This document shows, piece by piece, positions 26,837-36,971 of a stretch of 64,000 nucleotides of DNA. Where the stretch lies: positions 96,658,001-96,722,000 of the forward strand of contig CM034546.1 of NCBI GenBank assembly GCA_020055645.1. Direction: 5' to 3'. Within the stretch, counting starts at the first letter, position 1. Each line of letters begins with the position of its first letter. This DNA comes from Tomocerus qinae (Eukaryota > Arthropoda > Collembola > Entomobryomorpha > Tomoceridae). The notes under the pieces were generated by a model. It had not been told where the DNA came from. It was given only the letters and a program-made list of their open reading frames with translations, and did not search any database. The position numbers and the translations under genes were made by a program.

Positions 26837-26977
26837 TTATTCATAACAAATTCCTTTTTGCAAAGGCAGTTGATTTGCTACATAATTTTGTTCATAATAT
26901 AGTAATTAATAAATCAATTGAGTTCCGGATTACATGATTTAGTAAAAAGTTTTGGTATTCTATTAAGTGAAATTTTG

Positions 26978-29493
26978 TTACTTAACTTCGTAAGATAAGC
27001 TTGCTACTTCATTTATGGTTTCATCGTACAATGAAAAGTCACTAATATTATAATTATTATCGTCAGATTCTTTTTCTTGAAGTTCAAGAAGATAGGATAG
27101 TACACTTTTCTTAAATGTTTTTATATTATTACAGTCTTTGATATTTTGTGGTAATCTTAGCCATTCAATGGCTAATTGATTAGAGAACGATCTATTTCCA
27201 AAATTACTTTTGCCATTATTTATTGAGTATGTATATGAAATATTTCTTGTGGTTTTTGTACTAACATTTTCAATTTCAAAGTACTCAATAAAATATGGGG
27301 GGCAATTAATGTTATTTATGAATGTATATGCTAATTTTAATAGCTCATATTTATATAAATAATCTGGGAATAACCATCGCACATCTGTGGAAATAGAGCG
27401 TTTTACGTTTTCATACTTACTTCTACATAGTACATATCGCCCCGCCTGCCGAAATACTTTTTCAATATATTTCATGTTACGTTTATTAGCACTACCGTAT
27501 ATTGCTATCATGTACCTTATTTTAGACATTAAATAGGCGTTCATAATTATTTTCCTATTCATCTCGGATACAAGATATTGTATCGGGTACAGAGACCATA
27601 TTAAAGAATTACACTTTTTTGTGACATAGTTAATGTGGTTATAAAAACTTAAATCTTTATCTATAATTAAACCAAGGATTTTTAAATCATTTTCAGCCTG
27701 AATTGTAACTCCATTAAATTCTAGTTTTACATCGCCTATGGATTTTAATATATTAGGGCTACTAATAATTAACATTTTTGTTTTGCTTGTGTTTAACTGC
27801 AGATGATTATCTGACATCCAATTAGATATATGTGTTAGATCATCTTTTAATTGATTTAGTAATATTCCAATATCATTTGGATTGCCGGAAATGAGTATCT
27901 GATTGTCATCTGCAAATTGTATGGTTATACTATTTTTAACGTACAAATGTAAATCATTAACTAAAATGGAGAACAAAAGGCTTCCGAGTACTGACCCCTG
28001 GGGGACTCCTAGATTTACATATTCTGTATCGGATATACTTTTTTTAACATCAGGACCATTTGATTTATGACTTGATACGGTATTTACCATCTTTGGCGAT
28101 TTAGAGTCATTAAGCTCCACATATTGTGCTCTACCTTTCAGGTATGAGTCGAACCAATTCTGGTCAATACCATACCACGACATTTTATGTTTTAGTATTT
28201 CAAAATTTAATTTATCGAACGCCTTAGACATATCTAACGATAAGATTATACATACACGTTTTTGATCTATTTGCTTAAAGAGAAAGTCTGTAATGGCTAT
28301 TTGTGCATGTACAGTGGAGTGGTATTTTCTAAATCCAAATTGGTTATTATTTAGTATTTTGTTTTTATCAATATATTTTATGAGTTTGTTGTATACACAT
28401 TTTTCCAATAATTTTGATGGTACAGTCTGTATGGAAATAGGGCGCAAGTCACATATTTCCTTTGGTTCTGGTATTTTAGGGATCGGGATAACTTTAGATA
28501 TTTTTAAATTATTACTAACTGTTACAGATTTAATACTATCATTAATAATATCAAGTAGTGCATAGTAAACATTTGGAGCATCAAATAAGTAATTAAAATA
28601 AATAGGTGCTAAACCTAATGAATCAGTACACTTGGAAGTTTTCTTTTTTAGCATTTTCCATGCTAGAAACATTTCAGGTAAAGATACTGTATCAATCACA
28701 AACTTATCGTTACACCCTAAATTATCAGGTTTCTCAGGCATTATGACTATACCTGGTTGTGGAGTAGTAATGGATACAAAGTATTTATTAATATCATTCG
28801 GCTCGAATATTATTTCTTGACTATCGTTTTGTTTGCCTAGTTTAATTACATTACCTAATGCATTATATACGCCTCTCTGTTCTATTTCGTAGTTAAGATG
28901 ATTTCTTGTATCCATTTTTATCGACCGAGAGACATGTTTGTTTAGAATTTTTAGTACTACTTTATTTATTAAAGATGGATTAGCTTTATAGTCTTTATAC
29001 ATTTGGTTTCGTTGCCGTTTTAGGTCTTGTGTAATGGGACTTAACCTTTTGCTTTTAGACTGACTATTTATTCTTATCGTCCTTTGAGGAGCATGCCTGT
29101 TAACACAAGTTAGTATATTCTGACAAAAATTATTTACTTTTTCTTCCATTGTATTGGTTAAACCTAATATATTTTCAATATTACAAATATCCTCAGCAAC
29201 TCTACACATGTTTTGATCATTTAACGTTCTTATCGTGATATTCTTTTTTGTTCGTTTTGTCTTTGTAAAATTAATTACACCACAAACAAGATCATGATCA
29301 GCTAAATGCTTATTTTCTACTGTAACTTCTATATTAGCCAATGAGTTGCTAATAAATAAGTCCAGTAGTGATCTATTCCGAGTGGGTGTTTTAACGTGTT
29401 GAGTTAGTGAGTAACATTGTAATAGTTTTTCCAGTCTCTTTGAAAGCCCTGTAGTTATTAAGTCATTTAAATTAAAGTCTCCTACTATATAAA
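26978..29493 (-). pseudogene. LINE ORF2, endonuclease C-terminal part plus reverse transcriptase (open 3' segment)
   Basis: The frame is open from just after a TAG at 29494-29496 to the stop at 26978. It starts with the endonuclease motif VGDFNLNDL (29471-29482) and an ADHDLV motif. The RT follows: LRPISIQTVPSKLLEK, NQFGFRKYHSTVHAQ (finger region), LSLDMSKAFDKLN (motif A with the catalytic Asp), NLGVPQGSVLGSLLF (motif B), IQFADDNQI (motif C, FADD catalytic pair), LNTSKTKMLII (motif D) and LKILGLIID (motif E). The polymerase part is uninterrupted and keeps all key residues, so the insertion is not very old. It is cut off from the rest of ORF2 by frameshifts upstream, so the complete ORF2 is broken. 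No ribosomal gene start is needed for this segment. Confidence 0.9.
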
Positions 29494-29597
29494 CTATTTT
29501 TTAGTTTGTACAAGCTCGGAAAATATAATCTCTAAAGACATAAAATCGTTGTCTATATTATCCTTTGCATAACACGGTACTCTATATATACAAATTA

Positions 29598-30125
29598 TTA
29601 TAACGACTTATTGTATTTATATTGTACGGTCAGACCCATGTATTCGAGGTTTACATTCTTTATCAATTCGTTTTCATTTTTAAAATTATATTTGTTGTAT
29701 TTTAAGGTTTTTTGTAGTAAGATACACATACCTCCCCTTCCTTTAAAAGATCTATCCTTTCTGATTACTTGGTAATTGTTAAAGTTAGGAGAGATCATGC
29801 CATCCTTAAGGAAAGATTCTGTTAGGCAGAGTACATCATAATTATTATCATTTAAAACGTCATTGACTAAATGTAATTTGTTACGTAGTGATTGTATATT
29901 AACATGGGCAATAGAAATATTACTTATCTTATTTAGCGACTTAGTTATAGGCAAGGTAGCTTCGGTTTGAGATGTGATTCCGTGTCTGGTTACCTCGCGA
30001 TCAGCTGTTGATACATCATTTTCAGAGAGAGTGCTGGTGTCATTTAATAGTAGAGAGAGTTCGTTAATCCGTTCAGGGGTCGAAAGGGTGTTGGTGGATA
30101 GATGAGGGATGTTTTGGAAGTTCAG
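29598..30125 (-). pseudogene. LINE ORF2, N-terminal endonuclease segment
   Basis: The frame is open from directly after the TGA at 30126-30128 to TAA at 29598-29600. About 57 polar residues lead into SIAHVNIQSLRNK, DVLCLTESFLKDG and GRGGMCILL, the N-terminal motifs of an apurinic-type endonuclease/phosphatase fold (HxNxxSLxNK, LTE with catalytic Glu). The frame then breaks. A middle segment (about 29600-29496, containing YRVPCYAKDNIDNDFMSLEI) continues in another frame before the GDFN-containing segment. There is no in-frame ATG at its start. Confidence 0.8.
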
Positions 30126-30847
30126 TCAGGGTGTCAAGTCATCAGAATTATCCATCTCCACATCCGGAATTGACTCGTCGATTTTTGATTTCTTCCTGCG
30201 GGCAGTGCTGTGGTTCGGATCCTCGTGATCACTTCCTCTTTTCTGTTTTGTCGCGTTATCCTGGTAGTTGGTGAATTTTTGATTTCATTTTGTTGTTTAA
30301 CTGTCAAGTCTCGGCGTACAGATATCCCCTTGAGCTCTGTCATATTTTTCAGTTTTTTGCAGTTCGAAAATGCAGTCTTATTGAGTGATGAGCAATCCAG
30401 TCTTAGTCTGTAAGGTCTTGGTGTTATGGCAGTCTCTTTTGGTTTTCCGATTCTTTCGCAATATTGCAGCAATTGATGTCCAGGTAATATGGTTGAGAGT
30501 AGAAGATTTAGTATTGAGTTTCCGTTAGTGTCATCTGCTTCATTTATGCCAAAAAATACTAAGTTGTTCTTACGGGTTATTCGCTCTGTAATTTCTTTAA
30601 TCTGGTTTGGTGCGATATCATTACTCGCCATCGAGTTAATCTGAGAATCCAGTTTATTAACTTTATCTTCAATTTTGTCAATGTTATCACTAAGAGTTTT
30701 GTTTTCTTGCGCAAGATTACTAACTGTACTTTTGAGCGTGTCGAAATCAGAACGAAGGGCTCTCTGCTCCAAAAGGATGGTATCGAGTTTTTCAAGTTTG
30801 CTTAAAATTAATTTTTCTGTTGGAGTTGGCTCATGTTTTGGTGCCAT
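30126..30847 (-). pseudogene. LINE ORF1 (coiled-coil nucleic-acid-binding protein), frameshifted
   Basis: Starts at ATG 30845-30847 (MAPKHEPTPTEKLILSKLEK). A heptad-rich coiled coil follows (DFDTLKSTVSNLAQENKTL, DNIDKIEDKVNKLDSQI), then ITRKNNLVFFGINE, YCERIGK, RPYRLRLDCSS, NCKKLKN and GISVRRDLTVKQQ. These are typical of ORF1 proteins of CR1/L2-like LINEs (L1-ORF1/transposase-22-like fold). Near 30237-30247 (an A-rich stretch) the coding frame is lost. The other frame continues in the expected acidic/basic tail (RGSDHEDPN, ARRKKSK, DVEMDNSDDLTP) to TGA at 30126-30128. Without the shift the track would end at a different TGA at 30134. Confidence 0.8.
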
Positions 30848-30877
30848 ACTAATTGTGGGTAGTCCTGTATATAGTCG

Positions 30878-30962
30878 AGTTGAGGAACGAATCAGATTCA
30901 ACTATGAATTAGGTGTACGGGTATAATAAACTTTTAGTTGAGGAACGAATCAGATTCAACTA
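30878..30962. repeat. Two direct copies of a 27-bp sequence, 58-bp period, at the LINE 5' side
   Basis: The 27-mer from 30878 to 30904 recurs at 30936-30962 without mismatch. Each copy begins AGTTGA and ends TCAACTA, so each is also bounded by a 6-bp inverted pair. Position immediately upstream of ORF1 suggests 5'-UTR monomers of the LINE, or its 5' junction. Confidence 0.75.
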
Positions 30963-33935
30963 ATGTTTTATCGAATAATTGTCTAAGAGTGTCTAATCCG
31001 TGATTATTGTATGTTTAGCCGCTTTTCGAATTAAAATTTATAAAAAATTTAGGAGCAAAATTTTTGTGACGGCTACTTTCAAACACCGCGCCTCTAATAG
31101 AATATAACATATCTCAGCATCTATTAGTATGCTCTCTTCCCCTGTGATAATGCTCCACATTAATAGATATACTGAATATAAAATTTATTCAACAAAACAT
31201 GTAGTCTATGCAGATGTGATTGTAAAGAGAAAACTGTAAATAGTATTCCCAACGTCTAACAATGCAATTTTTGCAAACTAGATTTTCGCTATAAAATGAT
31301 AAAAGGCCAAAGACTAAAGAAATCCTCTTGTTTCTTGAATATCACCACAGGGTTTCTTTATTTCATGTAACCATCATATTATATCTACTGTGTAACTACG
31401 TACTATACAAATATGTTTCATAATGTTCTATACCATTTCCTTCTAACATCACACTTCTGCATTTCATCTCAAAGGAATTCGTGCATATGTAACTTATGCT
31501 AGTATAATATAACTAATCTCATATTTATGTCCTGAAATCAAATATATACTTCAAACATTCCTGCAATGTAATCCATTTTATCTTTTGAATGCTGTTACTG
31601 TACCAGTTCCGTAAAAATCTTGGGTGCACAGGGCAATATAAGAATATAAAATTTATTACCTACGATGCTATGGTGTGGTGTTTAGGTCGTCGGTAGCAAA
31701 TCAAGGTTTAAAATTATCATTCAATTACTTTCCACGATATACCTAGGTAAGTATTAATCTTATCGCGTCTAATTTATTGCTAATAAAAGAGGTGTGCCTT
31801 TTCAGATACGATTCCATCTTTCACTATGAATTTAATTAAAACGACATCTCAATCTAATGCATGTCGTTTCACAAAGGATGAGTTATGTTTATGAGGGCAG
31901 TCAGGTCCAAACGGGTCTCAAAAGCAATAACTCGGCTTTTTAAAAGTGAAATGAGTCAAGAGAAGTCAAAAGTCAAGAGCAGATCTATAGAGACGTAGCT
32001 GTACTTTAGTTTAGCCGACTCCTGCGACCCGACCGAAAATTGCTCTATTTTCTATGTCATAGTTTCACACTCTTCTTTGGTTTGGTTCAACCTATATATT
32101 CCTTCCATACCATTATTCCATGTGAAAATTACAGTTATTTTTTGCCTCAACATTCCAAACTGGCTTTTGCCAATTTTTTACAACTCTAACTCTGCTCTGT
32201 AGCCTTGCAGCCCATTTTCTCATCCCATGCACAGCACATTCACACTCCATGTAATTTGGCTGACAGAAAAATGGTCTCTCTTTCTTCAAACAGTTTCCTT
32301 CCCTTTTCTTCTTCATTCTCACGATCAGTGTAGTGAAGTTACACAAGGAGTTGGTGTCTCCATGAACCACAACTGCATTCAACTCTTTGCGAAAATCTAC
32401 TAGAGATAATACAACTCTACTACTAGTCTTACATGTACACGTATGTAGCAAACTACTTGTACATCTACTAATAATGTACCTACTATAACGAAGAATAGAA
32501 CATAACAATGTACACCCAGCTTTTTACTGAGTTAACCCTAACTACTAACGAGTAGTTTCCAACATGAAAGCATGCTGAGTGGAGAAAGCTACAAATAGTA
32601 CACCTATAAATAGTAGTACGCACTAAAACGATCCTATACTGCACTGTACTACTTACAAACTCCATGCTCAATTTTCGAACGAGTTTAAATTGAGACTATC
32701 GCTACACTCGTACTAACAATAGCATCCTAAAAAACAAGAGCATTTTGCCGACATGAATACTACCAAATAGAAAGTCACATTCAGAAAATCCCAGGGTCCC
32801 GGAAGTATGAACAATAGCAGACCAAAAACACACATGAGAGATAATAATAATAAATACATAAGGGAAAGTATGAGGATCAAACTTTATCATCGCAGACGTA
32901 CTGTTCTTTTGCAACTGCATCCTTTACTAGTTAAAGTTATCCAACTTACATAATACGACAGTGAACACAATATTTTTGTCAGAAAATCAACAGCGAATAT
33001 TCTGTGCAATGGATCATATTTCATTATGTTACATCTCACATTACATAAAGTACTCCTTTCTGTAAAAGTGTCTTGGAGGCTACGAGTTACGATATACATG
33101 GACGTATACAGAACAGAGTTTAGGGGAGGGTTGAGATTTCATGCGAAAAATTTTAGATCCATTTTAGACAATGATGATGGCGAAGCTTTTCTGGTTGTGA
33201 CACTTGAATTGGTAATCTTAATTTGTGCAACCCTGGTACACTGAATAATATTTACGTACCCTATAAATTCCAATTTGCACTGATGAGTTTTCTTTGCACA
33301 ATAGCCAATGTGGCTTATACCCGTATTACTAATTTATTTTGTAAATGGTTCTTTGAACTGGAATCTTATTTCACCCAAGACTAAACCTAAAGGTACTGGA
33401 CAATACAAGCTGTAACTTCCCTCTTCTCTCATGCAAGTCCAATAGACTGACCAAACATGGAATTTCGATTTCCCCTCCTCCGAACATCACTTTCGACATT
33501 TTGTTCGTTTTGTTTCCAACATATCTTTAGTTGGTTCCCTGAGAAATTCACACGGATAGCATTTCCTGGTATCTTAAGCAGTCCTAACTTCAATTCACTT
33601 TCTGTTGGACGAAACTAACTTTTTTTCTGCTGCGCTGACTATTAGATCAAATACATTAGTCTACAGGATGGCTATACTATACAGATCAGATCTTAACAGC
33701 TAATCTTTGTTTAAGACTTGAGCTTAGCAGAACACTTCAAAGGAATGGGTCTGCCAAGTTTTATCTAACTCTGTAGAAAGGAATCATACAACCATCTCCG
33801 ACAGACACAAAGAGTACTACTTATTGTAAGTATTAAAGAAAAGATATATTTATAGCACCCATAGAAGAGAAGAAAAGAAAGTGATGGGAGAAAAGTGAAA
33901 GGGACAGATAGAAAAGTATACGGGAACTTTCTCAC

Positions 33936-34057
33936 GTTTTGTCTTCTTCCGTTTTTTTCCCTTGCTCTTGACCATGATCCGTCTGTTCGAAGTTGAGAAC
34001 TCCTCCAACATTTTCAAGAACAGATGATTTGTTTCGATGACATCCTTGAGATATAAT
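33936..34057 (-). CDS. timeout: timeout/TIMELESS homologue, coding exon 3
   Basis: A 122-nt exon, acceptor TTTTTTATCAG before 34057 and donor GTGAGA after 33936. Its first base completes the AA from exon 2 to Lys. It encodes LYLKDVIETNHLFLKMLEEF, matching the strongly conserved YLRDLVETTHLFLKMLE motif of the TIMELESS N-terminal domain. A basic tract follows (VKSKGKKRKKTK), likely a nuclear localisation signal. One base is left over and pairs in frame with exon 4 ten kilobases away. Confidence 0.9.
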
Positions 34058-34598
34058 CTGATAAAAAACATTGCAAGAATCGATAGGTATCATCATAATA
34101 TTATATTTTTGTAATATCTCACTCTCTCGGCATCCAGCCGAGCAGAATAACAACTTACAGCAGTGCTCACAGATTACAATACGATTTGTTTACTTTAGCA
34201 TTTATATAAGCGCATCTATATCGGTACAAAAATATAAACTTGCCACTATTCATATCACAGCCGCTATATGGTATTATACCTAGTTTAATAACGGGTAATA
34301 TTTTTAGAGGAGGGTTCTGCTATGTCACAAGCCTTTTACTCTAATAAAACTTGACTAAAAAACTTCGCTAAGCTGGAATTCTCCACGTATACATGTGTAT
34401 ACGTATACTACATACATATATATTTACAACATGGAAAGTAAAACTCTCCTTTATGGCACAGCAGTGTGCCTGTCTAGACTCTAAATTTTTTAATCTCTTT
34501 TCCCTTTTATCCCGGCATGACATTACTATCAGACGGAGTAGTGAGCAGAGGGAAGCTTAGGCACTACACTGCTGACAAGTCAAGTTAAATCAACTTAC

Positions 34599-34753
34599 TT
34601 GGATAGCTTGACGGGGTCGTAGTTTGTAAGAAGTCCATAACACAGTTCTCTGTACTCGGGCAAGTAGAACACATTACACTTAATGACTCGTGACGACTCT
34701 CTCACCGACTCGTCTCCGCATTTGTCCATCCAGAGCAGTGTGAAGAGAAGTTC
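34599..34753 (-). CDS. timeout: timeout/TIMELESS homologue, coding exon 2
   Basis: A 155-nt exon, acceptor CATGTAG before 34753 and donor GTAAGT after 34599, phase 0 at its start. It reads ELLFTLLWMDKCGDESVRES, then SRVIKCNVFYLPEYRELCYG and LLTNYDPVKLS. This continues the HLALKAYQELL-type helix from exon 1 and contains the family motif VRESSRxIKxNxFY. Two bases remain for exon 3. Confidence 0.92.
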
Positions 34754-35597
34754 CTACATGACAATACAACCAAGAATATCTTGTTAAAGTTAAAACCACC
34801 ACTCTATTATTGCACTACAAAGCATTACGATCTTCATCATACTACTCATCAGCATCATAAAACTCAAAACAAACAAATAACTCTATCCCATGCTTCATGC
34901 ATCCTTCTCACGCACTCTTTCTTCACATTTACTTATTGCTGGTTATTTGACTTTAATCTACTGAGACAACCATGTAGCGAAACATAAAACTCTAAATTGC
35001 AATAATATAAAACACAAAGCAACAAAAGTGGCATTAGATGCGGTCATACGAAAAGGAATAGAAAACCATGTAATATGACAGCAATAGAAATTGTACCTTC
35101 CCTCATCTGACGCATTTTATCGTATCGCATCGCAACATAGAAAAGACCAAAAGCGGAGATGTACTAATTGTACAACAACAAATACTTACTGCGTAAATGC
35201 AAGACGACTAGCACTTTCTCCAATTCTCACTACAAAAATTAATTTCTACCATGCAAGATAAATTTTTGAACAAGAAAAATTCTACAGAAATATCTTGGGC
35301 GAGTGAAAAGTAGGCTAAAGTTTTTTATGGAGTAATCATGAGAATGAAGACGTTTGGGGTAATTTACACAGAAAATAAATTAGCAATAATTACACTCGGT
35401 ATTTTCTACCAGTCCTACAGCTGCACGCATTCAGTAAGCTCATTCATTCAATCTGTATTGTAACTATCCAATCAGAGAAGTAAGGAGAAAACATAAACCA
35501 GAAACCTTAAGAGAGACGTCCGACAAATCAATAGAAACTTCACAAAGGATGAAACAAAGCTCCCAAATGAAGCATAATGTAAAGAGAACTAACGTAC

Positions 35598-36929
35598 CTG
35601 GTAAGCTTTGAGGGCCAAATGAGCTCGTCTGGACCAAAAAGGTATTTTCTCCTTATCAGTTACCATCATTCCGAGGTAATTATCCAACAGAGATTGAACA
35701 TAATGAAATGTAGAAGTAGACATCGTTTCACTAACGTATCCCATTCGAAATTTGTGATGTCGGTTAAATTCCATGAAGAATTTCATCGCCCAAAGGTAGT
35801 ATGATTCATCATGTTCTTGAATCCTTGCTCTATCGATATTACTCTTCACAATGTGCATCATAGAGTTGTATGCAACGTCAAGAAACTCGGTACAAAATTC
35901 TTTTAGGATTAGTCTAATAGGAACAGTAGAGCGACGGGTTGGATCTTCTTCTGACATTGTCATACGATTAGCAGCAATTTTCTTCCGTTTCTTTGTAGCG
36001 TCCAGACTCAAATCGGCCGTAGACGTAATGGGTTTGTGGCACAATAAGCCACGACCACTTGGGGTTGCAAAGTCCTTTACAACAAACGTTCCACCAAACC
36101 GCGAGTGCCTCGTAGGAGTTTTCTTCATCTGCATTGCATTTCTAGCAGATTCCCTTTCTCTCATCTCTATCAATTCTCTCTCATCTTTCACCTTGTCTAT
36201 TTCATTTCTGGTGAGGTTCGTTTTGGCCAGCTGCTCACCTGTTTGTTCTCGAAGCATCAGAGAGATTATTTCGAGGATATGATGGCAATATTCCTCAGTC
36301 GAATCAGACGATGCTGAAAACAAAAGCAGGTCTTCTATCCCCGAAAGATGCATCACCATTATTACACGATCGTGAAGAGACGTATCATCATCAACCCGCT
36401 TTTCCTCCGCGGGGTCTGCTGGGACTTGCAAAATGTTTCTGATGACGATTAGTATTCTCTCAATTGTTGTTTTGTCAGCCAAAGTCCATTCAATCTCCTC
36501 CTTGGTGATAACTGATCTTAGCCTGTCCGTCAGACTTTTCCATAGCCCTTGGTCTACAAAAGCAGCCTTGTATGATCGCAGGTACTCCTCAATTTGATTG
36601 AAGAAATTTCGATAGCGTTTATTCTGTGGAAGATATTCCTCGTATACAACCAACGCCGGTGACGTCAGATTCAGGAGCAATCTCAGAACAACATCATAAA
36701 GCTCTGTATCATTATAATAGTACTTCAGCAGTGGCAATAGGTCGCGTTGAACCACTTGCGCTTGGCCCATCAAACGACGAGTTGAGTGATTGTCATCATC
36801 CCGTCTCAAATACAAAACTAAATCCTTCACACACTCCAGACATTCCGTACTCTTATAGTAAGTCTGCTCGTCAGAGTATCCAATGGAATTGCATGTCGCT
36901 AATATTTCAGCTGTTAACTTTGGATCCAT
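35598..36929 (-). CDS. timeout: timeout/TIMELESS homologue, first coding exon (TIMELESS N-terminal domain)
   Basis: A 444-codon exon from ATG 36927-36929 to donor GTACGT after 35598. An in-frame TGA (36951-36953) and only non-ATG codons upstream support this start; MDPKLTAEILATCNSIGY fits the family's M...LLATCSALGY beginning. Visible landmarks are CLECVKDLVLYLRRDDD, the armadillo-like helices with LLLNLTSPALV, RILIVIRNILQVPAD (family: RNILHVPAD), MHLSGIEDLLLFSASS, RHSRFGGTFVV, EFCTEFLDVAYNSMM, HDESYYLWAMKFFMEFNR and HLALKAYQ. The family works in the nuclear replication fork protection complex (TIMELESS-TIPIN), in S-phase checkpoint signalling and cohesion; insect Timeout is also linked to light entrainment. 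RFGG-type conservation favours timeout over the circadian paralogue timeless. Such a long intronless first exon is notable beside the small later exons. Confidence 0.95.
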
Positions 36930-36971
36930 TTCCAAGAGATTCAAATAAACTCAAAAACTTGCTTACTTTTC
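36930..36971 (-). promoter_or_regulatory. 5' UTR of timeout coding exon 1, probable acceptor
   Basis: A TTAATTTTCAG acceptor ends at 36972, so the mature leader in this exon is probably 36971-36930, with a non-coding first exon further right (not located). An in-frame TGA at 36951-36953 closes the reading frame upstream of the ATG. Confidence 0.45.

Larger units (their letters stand above)
26817..30962 (-). mobile_element. Non-LTR retrotransposon (CR1/L2-like LINE), nearly full length, inactivated
   Basis: Two-ORF element read on the minus strand. In transcription order it has tandem 27-bp repeats (30962-30878), an ORF1 with coiled coil, an AP-type endonuclease, a reverse transcriptase, AATAAA, and a terminal (ATCT)5 tail (the AGAT run at 26817-26836 on the plus strand). 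The RT motifs and the microsatellite tail fit the CR1/L2 group better than Jockey or RTE, but the clade is an inference. Frameshifts near 30240, 29600 and 29495 disable it. No target-site duplication was found, and the 5' edge is uncertain; it could extend to about 31100. It sits in timeout intron 3 in the sense orientation. Confidence 0.85.
23829..33935 (-). other. Large timeout intron 3 containing a LINE
   Basis: The intron is about 10.1 kb, far longer than introns 1 (844 bp) and 2 (541 bp). About 4.1 kb of it is a non-LTR retrotransposon in the same orientation as the gene. The rest (23829-26816 and about 30963-33935) is AT-rich sequence with chance ORFs in which I see no gene. Confidence 0.75.

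Noticed and set aside
28293..28820. Plus-strand frames across the LINE
   Set aside because: Antisense shadows of the reverse transcriptase frame.
30675..30926. Plus-strand frame across LINE ORF1
   Set aside because: Antisense shadow of the coiled-coil ORF1.
34385..34412. Palindrome CGTATACA-TG-TGTATACG
   Set aside because: Short AT-rich inverted repeat inside an intron, near chance level in this composition, with no associated element ends.
36930..36944. Start of the timeout frame at a TTG five codons upstream of the ATG
   Set aside because: ATG at 36927-36929 matches the family start, and an in-frame TGA lies just upstream.
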